From Mesolinea sp964536465 (GTDB lineage: Bacteria; Chloroflexota; Anaerolineae; Anaerolineales; Anaerolineaceae), in the NCBI GenBank assembly GCA_964536465.1, contig CAZHXQ010000038.1, positions 1 through 17,375 on the forward strand: 17,375 bases of DNA. The letters run 5' to 3'. Below the pieces are notes generated by a model. It saw only the letters and a program-made list of their open reading frames with translations, did not search any database and had not been told where the DNA came from. Shown piece after piece: positions 1 to 6,744 of the stretch (position 1 is the stretch's first letter; each line of letters opens with the position of its first letter). A program made the position numbers and the translations under genes.

Positions 1-779
1 TAGAAATCAAAAATTTGCATGTCAGCGTTTCTGGTCAGGAGATCATAAAAGGCTTTGATCTGATCATAAACACAGGTGAAGTTCACGCTCTTATGGGTCC
101 AAATGCCACCGGGAAATCAACCCTTTCAAACGCCATTATGGGCCACCCACGGTACGAAGTTACGGAGGGTCAGATCTTGATCGATGGCCAGGATATCTCA
201 GAATTATCCGTGGAGGAAAGGTCACATAAAGGCATATTCCTGGCCTTTCAATACCCTGTTGCCATCCCGGGTGTGACCCTGGCTAATTTTTTGCGCGTAG
301 CCGTAAACTCAAAACTAAAGGCACATAACCCCGACTCCAAAGGCATCTCTTTGGTGGAATTTCGAAAGAAGTTGAAGTCAAAGATGGATTTGCTCCAGGT
401 GGGCTATTCTTTCGGCGGGCGCTATCTAAATGAAGGCTTTTCAGGTGGCGAAAAAAAGCGCGCAGAAATCCTGCAGCTGGCAATGCTGGAACCGAAATTT
501 GCCATTCTCGATGAAACTGACTCTGGCCTGGATATTGACGCAATCCGCATTGTCTCAGAAGGTGTAAATTCATTAGCAGGGGATGACCTGGGAGTGTTAG
601 TGATCACTCACTATCAGCGCATGCTGAACTACCTTAAGCCCGATTTTGTTCACGTAATGTTCAACGGCAGGATTGTTGAAACCGGCGGCCCTGAATTGGC
701 GCTCAAATTGGAAGAACACGGTTATGACTGGGTGAGAGATGAATTTGACCAACCCGAGATGGTCGATGATCAGGCTTAA
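1..779 (+). CDS. sufC: SufC, Fe-S cluster assembly ATPase (5' end cut by window edge)
   Basis: SufC is the cytosolic ABC-type ATPase of the SufBC2D scaffold that assembles Fe-S clusters. The protein shows Walker A GPNATGKST (about 104-130), the ABC signature FSGGEKKR, Walker B running into the SufC-typical LDETDSGLD, and the switch histidine in VITHYQ. The reading frame is open to base 1 and reads EIKN before LHVSV, matching the usual SufC start (Met-Leu-Glu-Ile-Lys-Asn-Leu), so only one or two residues are missing. The in-frame TTG at 15-17 is an internal Leu codon, not the start. The gene ends 8 bases before sufB, consistent with one operon. Identification is near certain. Confidence 0.97.
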   Translation, partial: EIKNLHVSVSGQEIIKGFDLIINTGEVHALMGPNATGKSTLSNAIMGHPRYEVTEGQILIDGQDISELSVEERSHKGIFLAFQYPVAIPGVTLANFLRVAVNSKLKAHNPDSKGISLVEFRKKLKSKMDLLQVGYSFGGRYLNEGFSGGEKKRAEILQLAMLEPKFAILDETDSGLDIDAIRIVSEGVNSLAGDDLGVLVITHYQRMLNYLKPDFVHVMFNGRIVETGGPELALKLEEHGYDWVRDEFDQPEMVDDQA

Positions 780-787
780 AGGGTGTA

Positions 788-2203
788 ATGGCAAATTCAT
801 CTGAAAAAAATATTCTCTCAAACCTGGGTGACAGCTACGAATATGGTTTTAGCGATCCTGATCGCTCAAGTTTCAAAAGCAGAAAAGGGCTGGATGAAGA
901 AGTTGTTCGTCAGATTTCAGCTATTAAGCAAGAGCCGCAGTGGATGCTCGACTTCCGTCTCAAAGCCTACCACCACTTTATTCAACGGCCCATGCCCGGG
1001 TGGGGACCAGACTTGAGCGGCTTGAACCTGGACGAAATCTATTTTTACGTCCGACCCGAAGAGATCGACCAAAAATCCTGGGAGGACGTCCCCGAATCAA
1101 TTAAAAACACCTTTGAGCGTTTGGGCATCCCGGAGGCAGAACAGAAGTACCTGGCAGGAGTTGGCGCGCAGTACGACTCTGAGATGGTCTATCACAACAT
1201 CAATGAACATCTGGAAAAACAGGGTGTGGTTTTCCTGAGCATCGAAAATGGACTGAAACAATATCCGGATTTATTCAGAGAATACTTCTCCACAGTCGTG
1301 CCCATCCAGGATAACAAATTTGCAGCGCTAAACAGCGCGGTCTGGTCTGGGGGATCGTTTGTTTACGTCCCAAAAGGAATCAAGGTAGATCTGCCGCTGC
1401 AGGCTTATTTTCGTTTGAACAACGCCAGCATCGGTCAATTTGAACGGACCCTGATCATCGCTGATGAAGGGTCGCAGGTACATTATGTGGAAGGCTGTAC
1501 CGCTCCAACTTACACCACCGAGTCTTATCACAGTGGCGTGATCGAAATCGTGGTAAAGAAAGACGCGCGCGTGCGCTACAGTACCATTCAGAACTGGTCC
1601 ACCAATGTTTACAACCTGGTAACACAGCGCGCTTCGGTGTTTGAAAACGGGACGATGGAGTGGGTGGATGCCAATCTTGGTTCTAAGGTCACCATGAAAT
1701 ATCCCTCCTGCTTTTTACGGGGAGAAGGGGCTCATGGTGAGATGCTTTCGGTCGCCTTTGCTGGTCCCGGTCAGATACAAGATGCCGGTTCAAAAATGGT
1801 ACATTTTGCTTCCAACACCAGCAGCAAAATTACCTCCAAATCGATTTCCCGGGGCAACGGACAGTCTTCTTACCGAGGGCTTGTCAAGGTGGCTCGGGGT
1901 TTGGAAAACGTTCGATCCAATGTGGTTTGTGACGCACTGCTTTTGGACCCTGAATCACGAACCGATACCTGGCCAACCATCGACAGCGGTTCTCTGGATG
2001 TCAACATCGGTCATGAAGCGTCCGTGAGCAAGGTGGGAGAGGAGCAGCTCTTTTACCTGACCAGCCGGGGATTAAGTGAGGAGGAAGCCACAACAATGAT
2101 CGTTTCAGGCTTCATCGAGCCCCTGGTGAAAGAATTGCCCATGGAATATGCCGTGGAAATGAATAAACTCATCCAACTCCAAATGGTTGGGTCGGTAGGG
2201 TAG
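788..2203 (+). CDS. sufB: SufB, Fe-S cluster scaffold subunit
   Basis: SufB is the scaffold subunit that receives sulfur and builds the cluster with SufD and SufC. The 471-residue length is normal. Hallmarks are the DNKFAALNSAVWSGGSFVYV segment, VEGCTAP with Cys237 (equivalent to E. coli Cys254, the sulfur entry point), the right-handed beta-helix core, and the C-terminal GHEASVSKVGEEQLFYL block. By alignment from memory, the position of E. coli Cys405 is Ser400 here, as in many non-proteobacterial SufB proteins. A GGG run (781-783) lies just before the ATG. The stop is followed after two bases by the sufD start, so translation is probably coupled. Confidence 0.97.
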   Translation: MANSSEKNILSNLGDSYEYGFSDPDRSSFKSRKGLDEEVVRQISAIKQEPQWMLDFRLKAYHHFIQRPMPGWGPDLSGLNLDEIYFYVRPEEIDQKSWEDVPESIKNTFERLGIPEAEQKYLAGVGAQYDSEMVYHNINEHLEKQGVVFLSIENGLKQYPDLFREYFSTVVPIQDNKFAALNSAVWSGGSFVYVPKGIKVDLPLQAYFRLNNASIGQFERTLIIADEGSQVHYVEGCTAPTYTTESYHSGVIEIVVKKDARVRYSTIQNWSTNVYNLVTQRASVFENGTMEWVDANLGSKVTMKYPSCFLRGEGAHGEMLSVAFAGPGQIQDAGSKMVHFASNTSSKITSKSISRGNGQSSYRGLVKVARGLENVRSNVVCDALLLDPESRTDTWPTIDSGSLDVNIGHEASVSKVGEEQLFYLTSRGLSEEEATTMIVSGFIEPLVKELPMEYAVEMNKLIQLQMVGSVG

Positions 2204-2205
2204 CC

Positions 2206-3492
2206 ATGGCAATTACAGAAAAATCTCCTTATCAAATGTTTGCCCAGCCCTCATTGCCTCAATCGTGGGAGGCAGATTTTCGAGACAATCTGGCCAATTG
2301 GCCGGTTGAGTTGCACTCTCAGCTCGAGAAAGCCAGGCAGATGGCATACTCATTGGGTTTGCCTGACCGGAAGGATGAGAGCTGGCGTTGGATGGATTAC
2401 AAGCGCCTGGATTTTGAAAGTCTCAAGGTGGATTCAAAAACCAGTACCTTGCACCTTACGGTCAGTTACTTTAATGGGAACGCAGACGAGCAACCGATCT
2501 CCAGTTCGCTCCCTGATGGCGTAGTAATCACCACTCTGGCTGAGTTTTTTGACCATCATCATGACCTGGCGGTCAGGCTTTTGAGAGACAATAATCTCGT
2601 CAATGAAGGCACCTTTGCAGCACTGCCCTCTGCCCTGGCAAATAACGGTCTGATGGTTTACATCCCGCAGGATGTGAAGCTTGAGGGTATGATCCAGTGT
2701 TTGCTCGAAGTTCCGCTTGCCAACCGCGCCGTGTTTGCCCGCAGCCTGGTTTATTTGGAGGAAGGGGCTAGCCTGAACCTTGAATTGGTTTGGACGAGCC
2801 CGGATTCTGACACGGGCGGGTTTTATGATGGCATTCTGGATGTGCGTTTGGCCGAGCAAAGCAGTCTACATCTGGATGAGCGTCAGCAGTTTGCTCGGGC
2901 TGACTGGAATATCGGACACGCGACCGCCAGCCTGGCTGAGGGATCAAAACTTGAATGGAATTATGCCGCAGTTGGTTCTGGCATCAGCAAGAATTTTATT
3001 AAGGCCGAACTCAAAGGTGTGGGCAGCAGCGCCGTGCTTAATGGAGCGATGTTCCCGACCGCAGGACAGGTCATTAATTTGGATACTCGCCAAAACCATT
3101 GGGCTGAATCTACCTTCAGCAATCTGATGTATAAAAGTGTTGTCTCGGAAAGTGGACGCTCAGTTTGGCACGGGATGATTTATGTTGATCCTGAAGCTCA
3201 AAAAACTGATGCCTATCAAACCAACAAAAATCTTATTCTTGACGACCTTGCCGATGTGAAATCAGTTCCTGGGTTGGAGATAAGGGCCAATGACGTTAAA
3301 TGTTCTCACGGTGCCACCGTGGGCAAGATCGACCCAGAGGAACTTTATTATTTGCAGTCCCGGGGTATTTCGCAAAATGAAGCTGAGAAACTGATTGTGG
3401 AAGGCTTTTTCAATCAGGTGGTCCAACCATTTTATCTGGAAAAAACAAAAAGAGAATTACTTGACTTGCTGATGAGCAGAATGAATAGTTAA
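2206..3492 (+). CDS. sufD: SufD, Fe-S cluster assembly scaffold subunit
   Basis: SufD is the SufB paralogue that completes the SufBC2D complex. The 428-residue length is normal. The N-terminal helical part carries the DRKDESWRWMDYKRLDF motif typical of SufD. The C-terminal block has VKCSHGATVGKIDPEELYYL, with Cys366 and His368; the histidine corresponds to E. coli SufD His360 at the SufB-SufD interface where the cluster is thought to form. The ending SRGISQNEAEKLIVEGFF is the shared SufB/SufD motif. The ATG comes two bases after the sufB stop, with no clear Shine-Dalgarno of its own, which favours coupling. No sufS, sufU or sufE follows, so the cysteine desulfurase must be encoded elsewhere. 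Confidence 0.96.
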   Translation: MAITEKSPYQMFAQPSLPQSWEADFRDNLANWPVELHSQLEKARQMAYSLGLPDRKDESWRWMDYKRLDFESLKVDSKTSTLHLTVSYFNGNADEQPISSSLPDGVVITTLAEFFDHHHDLAVRLLRDNNLVNEGTFAALPSALANNGLMVYIPQDVKLEGMIQCLLEVPLANRAVFARSLVYLEEGASLNLELVWTSPDSDTGGFYDGILDVRLAEQSSLHLDERQQFARADWNIGHATASLAEGSKLEWNYAAVGSGISKNFIKAELKGVGSSAVLNGAMFPTAGQVINLDTRQNHWAESTFSNLMYKSVVSESGRSVWHGMIYVDPEAQKTDAYQTNKNLILDDLADVKSVPGLEIRANDVKCSHGATVGKIDPEELYYLQSRGISQNEAEKLIVEGFFNQVVQPFYLEKTKRELLDLLMSRMNS

Positions 3493-3516
3493 ACAGGGTG
3501 GGAGGAGAGAAAAATA

Positions 3517-3837
3517 GTGAGAAATGTCAGCTTTATGAGAGCGCCTGAAGAAGAACAGGCCTACAAAATTGGTGACCGCGTTGAAGTTTATTGTGATCAC
3601 CTCGACAAAGATGACCAGCGTGTCCGTGATTGGCTGCGGGGGACCGTGGTTCAAATTGAGAACAAACTACTTGCTGTCCAATTCAGGCAGAATATTTATT
3701 TGACCGATGGATGGATGGTTCCTGACCGCATCCTTTGGTTTCCATTCGATTCAGAAAATATTCGACCTTACCAATCAAGACGCAAGAAAAGCAATCCAAT
3801 TGATGAGATCGACCTGGACAGTTTTAACTTATATTAG
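3517..3837 (+). CDS. Small conserved-looking protein of unknown function downstream of sufD
   Basis: This encodes a 106-residue protein that I do not recognise. The GTG start is chosen because a strong Shine-Dalgarno (GGAGGAGA, 3501-3508) lies 8 bases upstream. Residues about 17-75 (YKIGDRVEVYC, then WLRGTVVQIENKLLAVQF, then WMVPDRILWFP) read as a short all-beta, SH3/Tudor/KOW-like barrel. The C-terminus is charged, and no signal peptide or membrane segment is visible. It sits 24 bases after sufD and is probably cotranscribed with it, but a role in Fe-S assembly is only a guess. Its last 14 bases overlap the end of the opposing deacetylase gene. Confidence 0.72.
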   Translation: MRNVSFMRAPEEEQAYKIGDRVEVYCDHLDKDDQRVRDWLRGTVVQIENKLLAVQFRQNIYLTDGWMVPDRILWFPFDSENIRPYQSRRKKSNPIDEIDLDSFNLY

Positions 3838-4471
3838 AAAACTGACCAACGATCCTGATAATATCAAATCCTTCTGCGTAAGGGCGCTCTGCTAAAGCAC
3901 CCTGACGGATCGCGGTAGCGCGGACGATATCGGGTGAAAAATAGTAGCGGTCTGCGTAAGTAGAGTATTCAGCCAGCGCCGCTATTTTTGTTTCCACCGC
4001 TCTTTTGCTGACCTCGGCAAGAAAATGGGGAAAGAAGCCGTAACTGCTGCGCAGCACATCGTACCCTAAAACAGTTGTCCCGCGAAAGGCACGGGTGGCC
4101 TCTTCGGTTACGGTCTTGTGGTCCTGATGAATATCTTTGGCGGTGTGGACGAAAACGATCTCGGGCTGATATTTTTTGCGAAGTTCGAGCATTTCCTGGA
4201 GCAATTCCTGGCGGTAATCGGGGAAACGCCTGGTTTCATAACTACCTAATCCGATCTGGTGATCTTTGAGCCCCAGGGCGTGCATGCTGTCATAATGCTC
4301 ATCTGCCAGATTTTGCAAATCGGGATTCTTTTTGTTGTCAGAAAAGGTCATACAGAAAACATCGGTCTGACCGACCAGGTCTGCCAGCAGCGCTCCGCAG
4401 CCAAGTTCGATATCATCAGGATGGGCGCCCATGAAAAGCAAAGATTTACCGTAAAAGGTCATATTTTTCAT
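3824..4471 (-). CDS. PIG-L/LmbE-family zinc-dependent N-deacetylase
   Basis: Members of this family (PIG-L, MshB, BshB, LmbE) hydrolyse an N-acetyl group from a GlcNAc-like sugar conjugate using a catalytic zinc. The N-terminal motif GAHPDDIELGCG supplies His17, Asp19 and Asp20. The second motif HQDH (residues 115-118) supplies the third zinc ligand, His118. The 215-residue length is normal. There is no signal peptide, so the protein is probably cytosolic. It follows the methyltransferase gene by only 9 bases and is surely in the same transcript, suggesting one deacetylated and methylated small molecule or glycan. The substrate cannot be told from sequence; BshB is possible but nothing here proves bacillithiol synthesis. 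Confidence 0.92.
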   Translation of the reverse strand: MKNMTFYGKSLLFMGAHPDDIELGCGALLADLVGQTDVFCMTFSDNKKNPDLQNLADEHYDSMHALGLKDHQIGLGSYETRRFPDYRQELLQEMLELRKKYQPEIVFVHTAKDIHQDHKTVTEEATRAFRGTTVLGYDVLRSSYGFFPHFLAEVSKRAVETKIAALAEYSTYADRYYFSPDIVRATAIRQGALAERPYAEGFDIIRIVGQFSNIS

Positions 4472-4480
4472 TTTTGCCTC

Positions 4481-5281
4481 TCACTTGGTGGCGACGAAGC
4501 CGCCAACCACTTTGGTCATTACCAGTTGGCCATCCCGATCAAGATAGTTCTGGGCAGTTTGCTGGATAGCATCCATTGTCTGCTCAAATTCCTGGTGGGT
4601 TTGGAAAAGCGAATTCCACAATTTTCGGTCTTCAGACATCGAAGCACGGGTGTAAACCATGAAAGGCTCAACGGAATCGAAGGTCAGAGGGTTTTCGAAA
4701 ATATGTTGCTCCGTCTGGCTGAAAAGCTCCTGCATCGTCGAATAGATTTGGGAGGCATAGCGCGAACTGCCGGGCATGGGTGGGATGGGCTTCCCGGTGG
4801 CGTCTTTAATGATGTCATAAAAAAGCTGTTTGTTGCTCGGCATAGGCCCAGTGGTAAAAAGCCGACCACCCGGAACAAGCAGGCGGTGAATCTCTGACAG
4901 TGTGAAAGGAATGTCTTGCGCGTAGTAAATAGCGAAACAGGCTGAGATCAGGTCAAAATGATCAGCGGGCAGGTCGAAGGGTTGGTTGAAATCTAAAAAT
5001 TGAAAATCTATCGCGTTGTTTATCGCTTTGTTTTTCTCGCGAGCTTCAGCCAGGAGCGATTCGGAGACATCTGTTCCAGTGATCTCAACTTCGCCCCTCA
5101 GGTGGCGGTAGTAGCTGAAACACTGTTTTCCGGCCCCGCAGCCAAGGTCAAGGATTTTCAATCCTGGTTTGAGTTGTAGGACTTCGAGCATCCACTGATC
5201 GATATCGCGGGAACCAAAGCGGGTATGGATGTCAATCCGCCTGGCAAGGTCATCAGTTGTTTCCTGAAAATTAATCTTCAC
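4481..5281 (-). CDS. Class I SAM-dependent methyltransferase (UbiE-like)
   Basis: This is a 266-residue Rossmann-fold methyltransferase. Motif I is ILDLGCGAGKQ (Asp45 to Gln53), with the acidic ribose-binding residue in TGTDVS (Asp71). DFDLISACFAIYY-type sequence and LVPGGRLF form the motif IV and post-motif segments. The substrate is unknown. The start is GTG at 5279-5281, supported by GAGG (complement of 5287-5290) 5 bases upstream and by a promoter just before it. It is the first gene of a two-gene operon with the PIG-L deacetylase, which points to sugar or thiol conjugate modification rather than quinone methylation. That pathway link is inference. Confidence 0.9.
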   Translation of the reverse strand: MKINFQETTDDLARRIDIHTRFGSRDIDQWMLEVLQLKPGLKILDLGCGAGKQCFSYYRHLRGEVEITGTDVSESLLAEAREKNKAINNAIDFQFLDFNQPFDLPADHFDLISACFAIYYAQDIPFTLSEIHRLLVPGGRLFTTGPMPSNKQLFYDIIKDATGKPIPPMPGSSRYASQIYSTMQELFSQTEQHIFENPLTFDSVEPFMVYTRASMSEDRKLWNSLFQTHQEFEQTMDAIQQTAQNYLDRDGQLVMTKVVGGFVATK

Positions 5282-5312
5282 AATTGCCTCAATTCATAAG
5301 TAGTAAAAAATA

Positions 5313-5341
5313 AGTATACTTTGCCGACGGACAAGTTACAA
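5313..5341 (-). promoter_or_regulatory. Sigma70-like promoter of the methyltransferase-deacetylase operon
   Basis: On the - strand, a -35 box TTGTAA (complement of 5336-5341) and a -10 box TATACT (complement of 5313-5318) are separated by exactly 17 bases. Transcription would begin near 5306, giving a leader of about 25 bases before the GTG start. The -10 lies inside the palindrome AAGTATACTT (5312-5321), which might serve as an operator. Confidence 0.6.
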
Positions 5342-5419
5342 GCGTTATCGACGTCTTTTATCGCAGTATTAAGTCTCTGAAATCGATAGAATGGCGATTG
5401 TAAACTGAGCGGCACAGGC

Positions 5420-6385
5420 TTAGTTTTGCATCAACTGTCTTTGGACGTAACTGGCAAAAACCAGTCCGAACTCCTCAATCGAAGACTGGATATCCTCGAA
5501 GGTCACTGCGGAATCGGCCGCGGGAGTTCCAGCGATCACCAGGTACCAGCTCTGCTCGCCGCATTTCAGGATGCCCATGTCAGACACGATGGTTGGGTTC
5601 AGCAGCGTCCCACGCTTGTTATAGAACAGGCAGGCTGGCAGTTGAGTGGCCATCACCCCCAGAAGGATTTGATCGTTTTCGGTTTGTGTGCCCATCAATT
5701 GGAGCAGATAATCGTTGAGCTCTTCGACCAGTAAACTTTGTTGGTCGATCAGTTCCAATGACAGCAACAGATCCTCGGCAGTGCTGCGGCGAGGGTCGAA
5801 GGTGGTATGTTTCAAGCCCCAGTAATTTAAATAGTTTCTCAGGCGGTTGTATTGACGAGCGAAAGTCTCAAGCGTTATGGTGGCCGCCTCTTCACTGCGA
5901 ACAACCATGGCTTCCAGCAAATCACTGAAATTCCGCCCGATGCCGTAATTGTGGATATCCTCAATCGTGTCTCCACGAAGTTCGAGGATCTTCATAATAA
6001 CCAGGGCAAGGGGGATTTTAATCATGGAGGCTGGTGCAAAAATCTCTTCCGGGTTACTCTCGAAAAGACGCTGACCCTGCGCGGGTTTTACAACCACATA
6101 CCAATCCACTCCGGAAATCAAGGACTGGTCCAGTTCCTCACTCAGATTTGGTGTGGGGGTCGCTGTGGGCGCCGGCAAGGTCGCGCGTGGCGTGGGGGTT
6201 AGAGCTGCCTCAACATCCGGGCCGGCTTTGGTAGGCGTCTGTGTCGCAATCGAGATAACGGAAGGCGTAGTTGTGGGCGGCTCCTGAGGCAGACTGCCTG
6301 GCTGGCAAGCCTGCAGCACAATGGCGCTGGTAAGCACAGCCACGATGATGGTATAAATTGAATTGGAGCGCAGTTGATATTTCAT
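5420..6385 (-). CDS. Lipoprotein with class A beta-lactamase-like serine hydrolase domain
   Basis: This 321-residue exported lipoprotein has a hydrophobic signal (residues 9-26) ending in the lipobox LQAC with Cys27. A Thr/Pro-rich linker follows (about 36-79), of the kind common in Chloroflexota surface proteins. The rest resembles the beta-lactamase/penicillin-binding fold: SMIK (Ser120, Lys123) is the SxxK motif, RSEEAA (Ser164) stands where SDN is expected, and NKRGTLLNP (Lys257) stands for KTG. No glutamate equivalent to Glu166 of class A lactamases is evident, so penicillin hydrolysis is doubtful; a peptidoglycan-related or non-catalytic role is as likely. The ATG has a weak upstream GGAAA. 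No operon partner is apparent. Confidence 0.8.
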   Translation of the reverse strand: MKYQLRSNSIYTIIVAVLTSAIVLQACQPGSLPQEPPTTTPSVISIATQTPTKAGPDVEAALTPTPRATLPAPTATPTPNLSEELDQSLISGVDWYVVVKPAQGQRLFESNPEEIFAPASMIKIPLALVIMKILELRGDTIEDIHNYGIGRNFSDLLEAMVVRSEEAATITLETFARQYNRLRNYLNYWGLKHTTFDPRRSTAEDLLLSLELIDQQSLLVEELNDYLLQLMGTQTENDQILLGVMATQLPACLFYNKRGTLLNPTIVSDMGILKCGEQSWYLVIAGTPAADSAVTFEDIQSSIEEFGLVFASYVQRQLMQN

Positions 6386-6744
6386 AAAGTTTCCAATCCG
6401 GTCCCTTATCTTGCAGGCACCTTGTCGATGCAGATACCTACCTCATTTAAAAAAAGCCTGGATCAATCGCCAGACCGACGCTAAGGCCGTGAGTGAACGC
6501 CTGATTGCATCCATGCTGGATAAAACCAGCATTTGCGCCCATTACAACGATATTGCCGATAAGTCCGCTTATTTTGCCACAGCCCCTTGGAAATTGCCAC
6601 AAAATTTGGCAGGTGTTCGAACCTCAGCTGAGGAATTTTGAGGATCAGTCTCATCATAGGGTTTTGCGCCTCAGGCGGGGGTAGTAACTGGCCCTTGACC
6701 AAGGGTGTCTCTTTCCTGGAGGCATGGCACTTATTTAGAGCCTG
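6386..6744. other. Intergenic region without a supportable gene
   Basis: This 359-base gap separates the fdhD end from the lipoprotein start, both on the - strand. It must hold the lipoprotein promoter, but I find no convincing -35/-10 pair. A 7-bp hairpin with a 6-base loop (ATGCTGG at 6513-6519, CCAGCAT at 6526-6532) and a tight palindrome CCCTTGACCAAGGG (6692-6705) are present. Neither is followed by a T-tract in either direction. Short open frames here (6411-6641 +, 6481-6702 -) look like chance, with no family resemblance. Confidence 0.5.

Noticed and set aside
15..17. TTG as the start codon of sufC
   Set aside because: The frame is open to base 1 and the upstream residues EIKN match the conserved SufC N-terminus, so the gene simply begins outside the window.
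4259..4897. 212-codon + strand open frame across the deacetylase and methyltransferase genes
   Set aside because: It is antisense to two well-supported genes and lacks any recognisable motif.
5420..6385. Antibiotic-resistance class A beta-lactamase
   Set aside because: The SDN, KTG and Glu166 features are altered or missing, so calling it a resistance enzyme is not supported.
6605..6640. GTTCGAAC sequence resembling a tRNA T-loop
   Set aside because: The flanking bases do not form a 5-bp T-stem and no acceptor, D or anticodon arms can be found on either strand.
6411..6702. Short open frames on both strands in the gap between fdhD and the lipoprotein gene
   Set aside because: No ribosome site or family resemblance, and the two overlap each other on opposite strands as chance frames do.
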